Source: Paulinella micropora (lineage: Eukaryota; Cercozoa; Imbricatea; Euglyphida). Taken from it: a DNA stretch of 64,000 nt. Positions 11,804-21,059 of the stretch are shown one piece after another. Below the pieces are notes generated by a model, which saw only the letters and a program-made list of their open reading frames with translations, did no database searches and had not been told where the DNA came from. The translations under genes were made by a program, and so were the position numbers. Where the stretch lies: positions 1,426,665-1,490,664 of the forward strand of contig BJOX01000002.1 in assembly GCA_009731375.1 (NCBI GenBank), given 5' to 3'. Every line of letters begins with the position of its first letter. Within the stretch, counting starts at the first letter, position 1.

Positions 11804-12021
11804 TGTGAACATCACCCCCCGAATTATCCGGTAAAAAACTTATTTGTAGATTTCGTCTGGCCGGACACGTCTGAAATGCCAATTTGATCCTGGTCTTTTG
11901 GCGGCTTTTTGTCTTTGCGTCACTGCGCTAATATAACGAGACATCATTCTCTTTTTTGAGGACTGTGTTTGGTTATATTACCGACTTACTCTTCCATTGA
12001 GCTATCGTTGGGGATAGTACA
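11804..12021 (+). repeat. 5' LTR
   Basis: 218 bp, starts TGTGAACATCACCCCCCG and ends GGGGATAGTACA. Matches 21878-22095 almost base for base. Short for a gypsy LTR. No TATA box could be assigned with confidence. Confidence 0.9.
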
Positions 12022-12022
12022 T

Positions 12023-12040
12023 TTGGAGTCCATAGCTAAA
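12023..12040 (+). promoter_or_regulatory. Probable primer-binding site
   Basis: TTGGAGTCCATAGCTAAA lies one base after the 5' LTR. The TGG and the following bases would pair with a tRNA 3' end of the form ...GGACTCCA. Position and TGG start are as expected; the tRNA was not identified. Confidence 0.55.
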
Positions 12041-12054
12041 GGCTGATTTCTTTT

Positions 12055-12122
12055 CTGATCTGTCGTACAGACATCAGATAAGCACAAATTTATTTTTCGC
12101 TGATCTGTCGCACAGACATCAG
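12055..12122 (+). promoter_or_regulatory. Two tandem hairpins in the retrotransposon leader
   Basis: Two near-identical 23-base dyads begin CTGATCTGTCG at 12055 and 12100. Arms CTGAT/ATCAG and CTGT/ACAG can pair in each; they differ by one base (T or C) in the loop. Placed between primer-binding site and gag, they could be packaging or dimerisation signals, by analogy only. Confidence 0.45.
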
Positions 12123-12654
12123 ACGAAAACAAACACTCCTACTCATCCTCAAACAAAAAACTTACAAACAAGCAATCAATTTGTCACAAGCTGGCATAAC
12201 CTTTAGCCCTTGTGCACATTTGGCTTCTGTGTGCTCTTCTACAAGACACCAGACCACACCTACTCCACTCCCTCTTGCTGCTTGCATAAAGCCAAGTAGG
12301 ACAAGTGCGAAACAAACATCAGACAAACACACAGACAGAGGAAAAACGAGCAAAGCACTCCCACTCTCTGTTCTGAACCATTTTCCTTGCATTTTCTCTG
12401 CAGAAACCAGAGGAGATTACACTGGCATCTCTCACACAAGAGCAAGACAAATATCGAAGCACTGTCCGACGACAGACTGACTTCTACAAAACAGCTCTTT
12501 TGACCAAACTATCGTTATCTCTGTGTAGGGCCTGACGCCCCATAACTATTTCAACAGAGAAAAGGAAGAAGGAGAAGAAGGTTGCATAGAGTGATAAGAA
12601 TAACAGAGGAAAAAAATAAGAAAAAAAAAGCAGACGTGACTCTCATAACATAAG

Positions 12655-15273
12655 ATGGAAGACGAGAATGAGCAGGCTGGTGTGGCACCAACTGATTATG
12701 GTCCTAGTGAGGGAGGAGAGGAGCAGGAGACTCAGTACTCAGAAGAGGGGGGGGATAGAGATGGAGAGGAGAGAGAGGAGTATACGTATACAGCCGATGT
12801 AGAGTCGACAGGGGGGGGTAATGCACAAGAAGCGAGTGCAGGTCAGACTGGAGGATCTCCATTGACAGAGGCAGAGAGAGAGATGGAGGATGTTGGCCAG
12901 AATATCCCAAATACATGGGAACAGTTGGCTACATATGATGATGAAGAGTCCTTCTTCCTTAACTACCCAACCTATTATAAAACACACATCTACATTCCTT
13001 ACGAGAAAAGGAATAGACCAGGACAAGGTCAAAGCAACCTCCTGATCGAAATTCCCGGCCTTGCGAAGCCTCTCTTCAACAAAGTGAGGTTTGAGCACGA
13101 AAGAGTGCCATTGCAGGATATCAAGTATGGCGACACTCTTACACTGTGCGACATATACGACATATCTGCAACACTCTACGCTGCTGTGCTCGTTGCGGAA
13201 TTTTATGAACGCACAAACATACAGTGGAAAAATAAACGCACAACTGCAGCATGGCTGTCTGTCTGTGGTGTCCCCACTGATATCAAGAATCTAGAAAGAA
13301 AGTTCGAAGGTAGAAACCAAAGTGGCATTGAGTTTGCCCTTGAGGCTTTTGTAACTGCCTTCACACGGGCTTACAACGAAATGTACAAAGCACTGAAAGA
13401 CAACACAAGGCAACATCCTGTTTACGAGGAGGTTGACCAGTCTTGTCAGGTGCTTGAACGCCTCACACAACTCCATAAGGGCCTCTTTGAGGGGAAGGAG
13501 CAAAAACCAACATGGAAACAATGGGCCCACACGAAGAATCACACTCTCATTAAAGGCCCTCTCACAACAATCCCAAATAATAACAGAGCTGATAAGTCTT
13601 CCATGAGAGAAAAGGCACACTTCCTCTCTAGTGCCACAGGGCTTGCACAGTTCGTGACTCATCTAGCACGACAGGTGAAAGAGACGAGACAGAAAGAGGA
13701 GAAGGAGCAGAAGGAGAAGATAGCTGTGGCAATGGCAGTAGCACGGGTGGCTCCACAGCCAACGGCTCCACCTACCACATCTAACCCAGCTCCCAAGAAA
13801 GCAGGAGGAGGACCCACAGGAGGAGGACCCCAAGGGGGAGGGACAGTAATTAACTTGACTGACTCCCAGAAGAAAAAGCAGGCGCTGCAGGCAGCCCTAG
13901 CTAAAATCAAAATTGGGGGAGGGGGCCTTAAGCTCTATGCTATCACTGCCAATGAGGCTGACACAGAGAAGACCCTCATGACTAAGCTCAATGAGATGGA
14001 CAGATGCTTCCAGCAAAACCAGTGTGAGGTGGAGCAGGAGTATGAAGTCCTAGAACATCTCTGTGATCGATCCCTCCTTGGAGCTGGTTTTGATCGTATA
14101 ACTTACGAGAAGTACAGAGGAGAGGAGGAGCTAGCAAGGAAAGGTGGACATGCAGAGATGAGTTGTACTCTGGCCATTGCTGCCCTCATTCGATACTTTA
14201 AGGCAAGTGGATACCAACACTTGTGCACTGGCACATTGATTGGGTTTGAAATTGTCGACTTAGTATCGGAGCAGTTGCAGGCTGTCACTCAGCTTGCATC
14301 TGTCTTAACAAATGTGGGCACCCAGTACACTCTCTTTTATAACCACAAAGCCATACTCCTATATTTCCTCAGTGCTTTGCACGTCTACAACAAAAATAAG
14401 CTCACACTGCTCATGCAAGACTGCAAAACCTTCGACAAGGTAAAGCACTTGAACTTTTTGGAGATGAGCGTCTTTGAGGCCACGACTAAGGCCGTGAGCC
14501 CAAAAATGTTGTGGACCGAAGTAATGACCGCTTGTCAGAGGCTCGACAGCCAGACAGCATCCTTGATCGGTTCTGCATCGGCTTCTGCTCAACCGCAAGC
14601 CGCACATACGCAACGATCTCTAGGAAAGCGACCAAGAGAGAACAGTCGTGAAGCTAACACACCTTGTATTCGTTGGTGGGCACGGGCACAATGCTTCAAA
14701 CACACAAATAAGAAATGCCCGTACAACCACGATGTCGAGGACACCCGCATCCGAAACACACTCCTCAAGAACGTACGGTCGGACGAAACCAACACCGTCG
14801 CCGTTCTGCGCCGACTGCGCAAGGATCAGGGGTGGAAATTACAGGATGTCGCGGACCATGACCACGAACTAGCTGACGCGATCAATTCTCTTTTCGCTAG
14901 AGATGATCAGAAGACGGCAGCCATAGAAGCCGCAAGTAGAGGAAGAGGTGGAACACGAGGAAGAGGAGGAGGGAGAGGAATCAATCGAGGAGGAGGAGCC
15001 CCTTTCGCACGAGGCACATACACTCGCGGGGGGGAGAGAGGATTTGTGAGAAGGAGGAGGAAGAGGTGTAATTATCAAGGTAGAGGAGGAGAAAGATGGG
15101 TTGGCCGAGGTGGATACGGCAGCGCAGAGCGCCCGTACCACAGAGATGGGGGCTGGGCAGACGGCTCGAGCTCAAGCTCGAGTTCCTCAGCACCACAGGC
15201 CTATGCGACATCAGGCGCAACCACTACCGACACTGATGCCGACTCAGGTAACAGATTTGAGGTAGTCCAATGA
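12655..15273 (+). CDS. Gag-like protein with CCCH zinc finger
   Basis: 872 residues from ATG at 12655, in the place of gag. The N-terminus is very acidic with Glu/Gly runs. The middle is a helical region (about residues 80-600) with a Pro/Gly linker near 375-400. A C-X8-C-X7-C-X3-H zinc finger (CIRWWARAQCFKHTNKKC, then PYNH) lies near residue 670. The tail is rich in RGG/GRGG (about 765-810), suited to RNA binding. Most gypsy Gag proteins carry a CCHC knuckle; a CCCH finger plus RGG tail is unusual. The stop is TGA at 15271-15273 in the context CAA-TGA-CTA-G, and the frame stays open for another 174 codons. Confidence 0.85.
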   Translation: MEDENEQAGVAPTDYGPSEGGEEQETQYSEEGGDRDGEEREEYTYTADVESTGGGNAQEASAGQTGGSPLTEAEREMEDVGQNIPNTWEQLATYDDEESFFLNYPTYYKTHIYIPYEKRNRPGQGQSNLLIEIPGLAKPLFNKVRFEHERVPLQDIKYGDTLTLCDIYDISATLYAAVLVAEFYERTNIQWKNKRTTAAWLSVCGVPTDIKNLERKFEGRNQSGIEFALEAFVTAFTRAYNEMYKALKDNTRQHPVYEEVDQSCQVLERLTQLHKGLFEGKEQKPTWKQWAHTKNHTLIKGPLTTIPNNNRADKSSMREKAHFLSSATGLAQFVTHLARQVKETRQKEEKEQKEKIAVAMAVARVAPQPTAPPTTSNPAPKKAGGGPTGGGPQGGGTVINLTDSQKKKQALQAALAKIKIGGGGLKLYAITANEADTEKTLMTKLNEMDRCFQQNQCEVEQEYEVLEHLCDRSLLGAGFDRITYEKYRGEEELARKGGHAEMSCTLAIAALIRYFKASGYQHLCTGTLIGFEIVDLVSEQLQAVTQLASVLTNVGTQYTLFYNHKAILLYFLSALHVYNKNKLTLLMQDCKTFDKVKHLNFLEMSVFEATTKAVSPKMLWTEVMTACQRLDSQTASLIGSASASAQPQAAHTQRSLGKRPRENSREANTPCIRWWARAQCFKHTNKKCPYNHDVEDTRIRNTLLKNVRSDETNTVAVLRRLRKDQGWKLQDVADHDHELADAINSLFARDDQKTAAIEAASRGRGGTRGRGGGRGINRGGGAPFARGTYTRGGERGFVRRRRKRCNYQGRGGERWVGRGGYGSAERPYHRDGGWADGSSSSSSSSAPQAYATSGATTTDTDADSGNRFEVVQ

Positions 15274-15798
15274 CTAGAGAAGGAGGGAGAAAACAGAACA
15301 ACATGCATTGCACGATACACCGTTGTGCAGGTCCCAACCAAGGGTACCAGTGAGTCTAAGAGCCCACAGCAGGCCACAGACCAACTCAAAGGTAGTACAA
15401 TACCAGTACACCCATCACGACAACAAACAGTGCATGCTGCTGATAGGCAGGCAAGTAAAGCGCTGGCAAAGAGAAAGCAGGCGGGCCTGTCGCAGCCACA
15501 GCCGAAGAAAGTAAGAATAGAACCGGCAGTTAATCTTATCAACTTGCCGAGACAGACAATAGACAAGGAGGATGGAGGACATCAACCTCTCCTCACGGTC
15601 TCAAACAGAGAAAGCAAGGACAATCATCCTTCGTCTGTGAACAATACCCAAACAGACATTACAAAAACGGCGGAAAGGGAGGAGGAGGCGAACCTCGAGA
15701 AAAGGATACAGATTTTAGAACACAAGCTCCTTGCATTGGCCTTAAAAGTCACCGGCCAGACTCTTTATGCTATACGAACCTTTTTTGTGAAACATTAA
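15274..15798 (+). CDS. In-frame extension of gag (readthrough segment)
   Basis: Open in the same frame as gag from its TGA to TAA 15796-15798; the first possible ATG is at 15304. Composition is Lys/Gln/Thr-rich. The last 45 residues form a Glu/Leu-rich heptad-like segment (EREEEANLEKRIQILEHKLL) that could be a short coiled coil. No catalytic domain. It overlaps the protease frame (15534-15795) in a different frame. Probably made by stop-codon readthrough; reinitiation is possible. Confidence 0.55.
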   Translation, partial: LEKEGENRTTCIARYTVVQVPTKGTSESKSPQQATDQLKGSTIPVHPSRQQTVHAADRQASKALAKRKQAGLSQPQPKKVRIEPAVNLINLPRQTIDKEDGGHQPLLTVSNRESKDNHPSSVNNTQTDITKTAEREEEANLEKRIQILEHKLLALALKVTGQTLYAIRTFFVKH

Positions 15799-16175
15799 AT
15801 ACCTTTATAAACGTTGGTAATGATACTATGGCGAATATTAATATTGTCGGCCAGAAATTTACTACGAAACACCATGAGTGGTTAGAAACTAATATGAAAA
15901 AATCATCTGGCACCTTGAAAGGAGTTAGTAGTCGGACAGATATAACGGGCATCATCACTTTAAATTTTAAATTGAAATCCGGACGAGTATATCGAGTGGA
16001 CTTTTACGTTGTCCCCGAATACCACGGATCTGTTCTTTTGTCGTACGACCAACTGGCGACAATGAACGTAGTGATTGATTGCGCCGCCAAAAGAGTCATA
16101 TACGGCGTAGAGCCAGGAGAAGAATATACTGTCGACTCTCTCCATGCTATTGACTCATACGAGGCCTACACCTAG
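15534..16175 (+). CDS. Retropepsin-like aspartic protease
   Basis: Frame open from 15534 to TAG 16173-16175; the conserved part runs from about 15790. The active-site region reads NDTMANINIVG, where D-T-G-A is expected, so the usual Gly is Met (codon at 15828). Downstream are a flap-like GIITLNFKLKSGRVY and a closing VLLSYDQL, like the ILG.D.L of retropepsins. Position between Gag and RT is as in other Ty3/gypsy elements. No start codon is obvious before 15828. It is in the -1 frame relative to the Gag extension, so -1 frameshifting in the 260-nt overlap is likely. Confidence 0.65.
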   Translation, partial: SYQLAETDNRQGGWRTSTSPHGLKQRKQGQSSFVCEQYPNRHYKNGGKGGGGEPREKDTDFRTQAPCIGLKSHRPDSLCYTNLFCETLNTFINVGNDTMANINIVGQKFTTKHHEWLETNMKKSSGTLKGVSSRTDITGIITLNFKLKSGRVYRVDFYVVPEYHGSVLLSYDQLATMNVVIDCAAKRVIYGVEPGEEYTVDSLHAIDSYEAYT

Positions 16176-16198
16176 GAGTAGCATCGGAAGGGAAACAG

Positions 16199-18760
16199 GT
16201 GGCCATTACACACGCATATGAGGCATATATGCCAACGGACGCGGTGTCTAAAGATGGTTCAAACCTGTCAGACAAGAGAGAGGCGGAGGTCTATACGGCT
16301 ACAGTCTCTACACAATGGGATAAAAAGTCGATAGGCGATCTCATTGAAAAGAGGAAAGAGGAGATTATATGCATGGCCAAAAGGTGCTCATCGTTGGCGA
16401 GATTTGAAGAAGGAGCAGGGGCCGATGTATATATTACCAACGGGTATTGCTTTCACGTAAAGGTGGAAGAGAAGGACAGACAGGAGTTTATACCGAGGAG
16501 AAGGGGACGACTCCCTGATATCCCGGCAGAAGATATTAAAAGCTTTATTACCGAATTCTGGGGTGACGAGCCTACGTGGCCGCGCTCACTGACAGAAGTG
16601 AAAAAGTGCCTGCGCACTCTTTTTGAAAATAATAAACCATATACGGTCATACTCCCGTACAATGAGAAGGCGATATGGGCGCAGGAGATACGGGACCGGC
16701 TTATTGATCATCCGATACCGGTGCCCTCACGGAAGCAACACTTAGTGGTGGCTTGTCGTCTCGGGACTCGTGAGCAGAGCAGTGCATACAAGCGGAAGCT
16801 CAGAGACCAGGACAAGTTGAAATTGATTCCTCAAGCATTCACATGCTTCGATGGTTTCTACACCCGAAAAGCTCCGTTGCAATATGCGAGATTAATAGAT
16901 ATGTTGGTAGGTCTGGCGGAGGACGACGAACCAGACACTGCCACATATGAAAAAACGGGAATGGACGATATATCAGAAGAAGAGTTGGGCTTGGAGGAGG
17001 ACAGAGCACCCCTCAAGCATCACAAGAGAATGTCAGAGGAGGAGTTTAAGGCGGCGATAGACGAGAAATTGGCAGGAGGAGCAGGTACGGAGAAGGAGAA
17101 AGAGGTTTTGAAAGAGAGATTGAAGGCGAACAAAATGATTTTTGACCCCCCTCAAGCGGGAGGTGTCAAGCCGGAAGACTTCACTGCGGTTATTTGTAAA
17201 ATACCAGGTGCTAAGCCTTCCCCGGCGCCACGACGGGCAAATCTGAGTATACATGAAGCAAAGATCGCAGAAGAACAAGCACGGCAGTTACTCGATGAGG
17301 ATTTCATTGAGAGATCGACATCTCCAATAGTTTCCCAACCGAGACTGGTGCCTAAACCGGGAGGAGAATGGCGCTTAACGGTTAACTATGCCGGCGTCAA
17401 TAAAATTTTAGAGGAGGAACGAAATCCATTACCTACTCTTGAAGAAGGAAGGCGAGTATTGCGGAACGCCAAGCTATACTCAGTCCTTGATCTGAAGAAT
17501 GGCTTCTGGCAAATTCCACTGGATGAAAAGTCCAGATGGCTGACTGCATTTGTAGTAGGAATGGAGATATATCAGTGGAAAGTACTTCCGATGGGACTCA
17601 AACAGGCCCCGGGACTCTTTCAGAAAGCGATGCAAAGCATGCTGAGTAGCAAATATGATGACCAGACAGAGGGAGGTTTCATGAGGAGAAGAGGACAGAA
17701 GGCGGGAGAGTACGCATTTTGTTACATCGATGACATTATCGTGTACTCCAATACGATGGAAGAGCACATCGACCATCTAACAGACATTTTCAGGCGTATC
17801 AAACTATTTGGCCTGAAATGTAATTTGAAGAAATGTCAACTCGCAAAGACAAGCGTGACATATTTGGGGTACGAAATCTCTTACAATAGAGTCTCGATAT
17901 CCACAGAGAAGAGGGAGGAGATAATGAGCCGGCAGAGGCCGAAGAATCGCACAGAGCTGCACTCATTTCTTGCGATGGCGCAATATTACAGCCAGTTCAT
18001 ATCCAATTGGGGTGCAACTCGGGCTAAGTTGGAGAGAATGATCGACTTCGGTGATTTTGAGAAGTGGGATGATGAAGCCTTAGAAGCGTACAACACGCTC
18101 AAAGATCTCATCTACAAAGATCCGAAGGATGGCGGACTCGTGCTGATGATGCCCGACTTTTCGAAGCAATTCGTAGTCGACACAGACGCATCAAAGTTCG
18201 CGATCGGCGCAGTCTTACAACAGGAAGATGAGGAGAAAAAGTTGCGCCCGATCATGTTTATAAGTAGAAAGTTGTGCTCGGCGGAGCGAAACTATTGTAC
18301 GAGACAGAGAGAGGCACTGGCGGTGGTCTGGGCCCTCAAACGGTTGAGAGAGTATTTATGGGGTGGACCTCAGTTTATAGTAAGGACTGATCACCAGAAT
18401 TTACTATGGCTGATGAATCATGAACAGACTGGCCGTCTAGCGAGATGGCAGGCATTCTTGTCATGTTTCAATTTTACAATGGTCCATCTACCCGGCAAGC
18501 GAAATGTTGTCGCTGACAGCCTCTCCAGGCTAGAGTTTCACTCAGAAGTGGCAGCTCTCGTATCATCAGCAGAAATGGAGGATCTATCCCCAGACTGCAC
18601 ATACGAAGTGCATCATATCGAGCCGATGCAGATGGCGAGAGGGGTCGATATAACCGATCGGGTCTACGTCATAGCCCGCAAGGTCCGGATCATGGGATAT
18701 GTTGTACAGCACATGTCCTCGAGGATGCTGAGTGGTCCTATGAAGCATATGAGAATATGA
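16199..18760 (+). CDS. Reverse transcriptase - RNase H of Ty3/gypsy element
   Basis: About 853 residues. The listed start is GTG; the first ATG is 16229 and the frame is open from 16154, overlapping the protease end by 19 nt in the -1 frame. RT motifs: RLVPKPGGEWRLTVNY (about residue 383), SVLDLKNGFWQIPL (about 425), LPMGLKQAPGLFQ (about 465) and the catalytic YIDD (about 513). RNase H: FVVDTDASKFAIGAVL (about 660), the Glu in REALAVVWAL, the Asp in RTDHQNL and VVADSLSR near the end. All catalytic acids are present. It copies element RNA into DNA in the particle. Confidence 0.93.
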   Translation: MAITHAYEAYMPTDAVSKDGSNLSDKREAEVYTATVSTQWDKKSIGDLIEKRKEEIICMAKRCSSLARFEEGAGADVYITNGYCFHVKVEEKDRQEFIPRRRGRLPDIPAEDIKSFITEFWGDEPTWPRSLTEVKKCLRTLFENNKPYTVILPYNEKAIWAQEIRDRLIDHPIPVPSRKQHLVVACRLGTREQSSAYKRKLRDQDKLKLIPQAFTCFDGFYTRKAPLQYARLIDMLVGLAEDDEPDTATYEKTGMDDISEEELGLEEDRAPLKHHKRMSEEEFKAAIDEKLAGGAGTEKEKEVLKERLKANKMIFDPPQAGGVKPEDFTAVICKIPGAKPSPAPRRANLSIHEAKIAEEQARQLLDEDFIERSTSPIVSQPRLVPKPGGEWRLTVNYAGVNKILEEERNPLPTLEEGRRVLRNAKLYSVLDLKNGFWQIPLDEKSRWLTAFVVGMEIYQWKVLPMGLKQAPGLFQKAMQSMLSSKYDDQTEGGFMRRRGQKAGEYAFCYIDDIIVYSNTMEEHIDHLTDIFRRIKLFGLKCNLKKCQLAKTSVTYLGYEISYNRVSISTEKREEIMSRQRPKNRTELHSFLAMAQYYSQFISNWGATRAKLERMIDFGDFEKWDDEALEAYNTLKDLIYKDPKDGGLVLMMPDFSKQFVVDTDASKFAIGAVLQQEDEEKKLRPIMFISRKLCSAERNYCTRQREALAVVWALKRLREYLWGGPQFIVRTDHQNLLWLMNHEQTGRLARWQAFLSCFNFTMVHLPGKRNVVADSLSRLEFHSEVAALVSSAEMEDLSPDCTYEVHHIEPMQMARGVDITDRVYVIARKVRIMGYVVQHMSSRMLSGPMKHMRI

Positions 18761-20625
18761 AGGCGGAGATAAAACAAGAAGAGATTAAGCAAGAAGCATA
18801 TGCGGAACCCCCGCAGGAGAACAAGGAGGAGTTAGACGAAAGCCCTGAGAGGATAGGAGTGCAGCTAGAGGATGGGACTATCCACATAGCCTCACCCACT
18901 GCATGGAGACAGCAACAGGCTCTCGATCTGGAGTTCAAAGAGCTAATACAGCTATACAAGAACCCGAACGAGCTGAAAATGACGAAGGAGATTAAGGAGC
19001 AACAGAAGGAGATGGGGTGGAGAGACGGTCTCTTGTGGTACAAAGGCCAACACGGGCGCTATGCATCACAACCAGACAAATGGACTCTCTGGGTTCCTGA
19101 GAAACTCAGACACATCATCATTGTCGCTGCTCATAACTGCCCACTACTGGCGCACCCAGGCCGACAAAGAACGCATATGTTCATTTCGAGACGATTCTGG
19201 TGGAAGAAGATGAAGAAGAATATTGATGAACAGGTCAATGCATGCATCCCATGCAAGACATCCAAAACACCATTGAAGGCGAATTTTGGCCTGATCGGGA
19301 CTTTTCCTTTACACTTAGGAATGTTCGAGTTCTTACACACTGATCATGTAGGACCTTTCCCGGTCACGACGGAAGGTTACAGATACCTTCTAACGGCCAT
19401 AGACAGAGCCACCAACTATGTATGGGTGGTCCCAGTCAAAGACGTTACGGGAGAAACAACAGCCAAGGCGTTGATTGACAGGATCATCTCACAGATTGGG
19501 GTGCCGAGAAAAATATGCTCAGATCGAGGCTCTGACTTTAATAATGAAGTCATCGACAAGCTATCTGCATATTACGGCATGAAATGGCAATATGTCACCG
19601 CCTATAACCCCAGAGCGAACGGCAAGATAGAGCGGGTGCATAGACCCCTCAAGGCCGCGCTGAAGATGTATTGTATGAAGAAGGAGAACCAAAAGGCATG
19701 GGTGGAGGCAGCATCCTCGTTTGCCTTTGCTATGAATTCCCTACCCTCTACAGCGTTAGGTGGTTCAAAAGGTTCCATCTCGCCATACCAATTGGTATAT
19801 GGGCGTGAGCCCGCCATCCCAGCCTCACTGCTGCACCCAAAAAATTCATGGGCAGATCAGGTTGAGCTGTTTGGGGTGAGACTTCGGGCGAAGATGGAGG
19901 CGGAGCAAATAGTACAGGCGCATAGGGAGGCGGAGCGCAGGAAGACTGATGCTGAAGGTGTCAGGCAGGCACACCTGGATCAAGTCAGATTTCAGGTCGG
20001 GGATATTGTACTACTGTATCATCCTCAGGTTCCTCAGGGAGTCAGCTCGAAGCTGTTCATCCACTGGAAAGGACCATACCAGATCATGGAACAGATGGGG
20101 CCTTTGAATTATAAAATCAGGGGCAGAGGGAAAGTTCAAATAGTCAATGTACGAAGGCTGATTAAGTATGATCCCTTCCTACTTGAAGATGAGTCCGTTG
20201 ATCAAGCACTCAAACGGATGGAGGCTGACTTTAAAGAGGTCCCACCAATCCGTCAGGAGGATATCTCGGAACGGGATGCCTACAGGGCACCAATTGCGGA
20301 GAAGGAGGAGGCTGAGCTGGAGAACAAGCGGGCCGCCGACCGCAAAAGTGCGGCGGGGACTCAGACCCGCAAAAGGGTGGAGTCGAACGTGCCGGAAGGA
20401 AAGCTCACGGAGGCGCAAATCAGGAGAGCGCAAAATGACCTTATCTACGACCGACCGAGAAAGGCGATAAGGACGGCACGTTCGCAAGGAGTCCATCAAG
20501 AGGGGAGCGATGACGGAGATCAAGACCCTTGCGCGCGGGCAATGACACTCTCGTTCACCCCAGTTGGAAAGAAGAAGATGCGATTGGACATATTTCATGG
20601 GCCAAAGACGCTTTTTACTTGGTGA
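18757..20625 (+). CDS. Integrase of Ty3/gypsy element
   Basis: 622 residues from an ATG overlapping the RT stop (ATGA, 18757-18760). The frame is open for at least 100 nt upstream, so -1 frameshifting is as plausible as reinitiation. The zinc-binding domain has two His (AAHNCPLLAHPGRQRTH) and CIPC near residue 165. The catalytic core has Asp in LHTDHVGPF, Asp in CSDRGSDF and Glu in NGKIERVH (D,D,35E). A GPY/F-type module (FIHWKGPYQIM) lies at about residue 430. The tail is charged and overlaps the next ORF. Confidence 0.93.
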   Translation: MKAEIKQEEIKQEAYAEPPQENKEELDESPERIGVQLEDGTIHIASPTAWRQQQALDLEFKELIQLYKNPNELKMTKEIKEQQKEMGWRDGLLWYKGQHGRYASQPDKWTLWVPEKLRHIIIVAAHNCPLLAHPGRQRTHMFISRRFWWKKMKKNIDEQVNACIPCKTSKTPLKANFGLIGTFPLHLGMFEFLHTDHVGPFPVTTEGYRYLLTAIDRATNYVWVVPVKDVTGETTAKALIDRIISQIGVPRKICSDRGSDFNNEVIDKLSAYYGMKWQYVTAYNPRANGKIERVHRPLKAALKMYCMKKENQKAWVEAASSFAFAMNSLPSTALGGSKGSISPYQLVYGREPAIPASLLHPKNSWADQVELFGVRLRAKMEAEQIVQAHREAERRKTDAEGVRQAHLDQVRFQVGDIVLLYHPQVPQGVSSKLFIHWKGPYQIMEQMGPLNYKIRGRGKVQIVNVRRLIKYDPFLLEDESVDQALKRMEADFKEVPPIRQEDISERDAYRAPIAEKEEAELENKRAADRKSAAGTQTRKRVESNVPEGKLTEAQIRRAQNDLIYDRPRKAIRTARSQGVHQEGSDDGDQDPCARAMTLSFTPVGKKKMRLDIFHGPKTLFTW

Positions 20626-21059
20626 GGCCTGCGGCTCAACACGTAGCCGATGACACGCTCTCAGATTTATATCTCATGAGAGTCATGGCAGTACCTCACA
20701 AACGCCATACGCGATCGAATCGAATTTCGACTGCGGCACAAATAATACAACCAGTCTTACATTTCTGGAGGAGTCTGGATCCAGTGGAAGATCCTAAAGT
20801 AAGACAAGACCTTCCAATATATAAAGACGCCAAGAAACTTGAGACATGGGATGATACCATATCTCCCACAGATAAAGATCATACCGCGTGGACCATACAA
20901 GCACTACCACGAGGGGTGCTAGACATTCCTTTTGACTTGGCACAAGGCGCAATCCCTCACAAAATTTGGGACGTCCTCGAACAGTCTACCTTAGACTTAA
21001 CTTTGGTTGGAGGTTCTCGACCAGGTAAAGGAGTCCGCGCGCGTAAACGGCGTCTATAG
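20529..21059 (+). CDS. Additional ORF downstream of integrase, unknown function
   Basis: 176 residues in the -1 frame relative to integrase, overlapping its last 97 bases. The listed start is TTG; there is no good ATG at the beginning. No signal peptide or membrane segment, so not an envelope. Ends in a basic run (RPGKGVRARKRRL). Composition looks coding (Asp, Trp and Pro spread evenly). It may be a C-terminal extension of Pol or an accessory protein. Not recognised. Confidence 0.5.
   Translation: MRAGNDTLVHPSWKEEDAIGHISWAKDAFYLVRPAAQHVADDTLSDLYLMRVMAVPHKRHTRSNRISTAAQIIQPVLHFWRSLDPVEDPKVRQDLPIYKDAKKLETWDDTISPTDKDHTAWTIQALPRGVLDIPFDLAQGAIPHKIWDVLEQSTLDLTLVGGSRPGKGVRARKRRL

Noticed and set aside
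12704-13098. Minus-strand ORFs opposite gag
   Set aside because: Shadow frames; gag on the plus strand has a start, domain order and LTR context.
20529-21059. Envelope gene, which would make the element a retrovirus-like errantivirus
   Set aside because: No signal peptide, membrane helix or furin-like site in the ORF.
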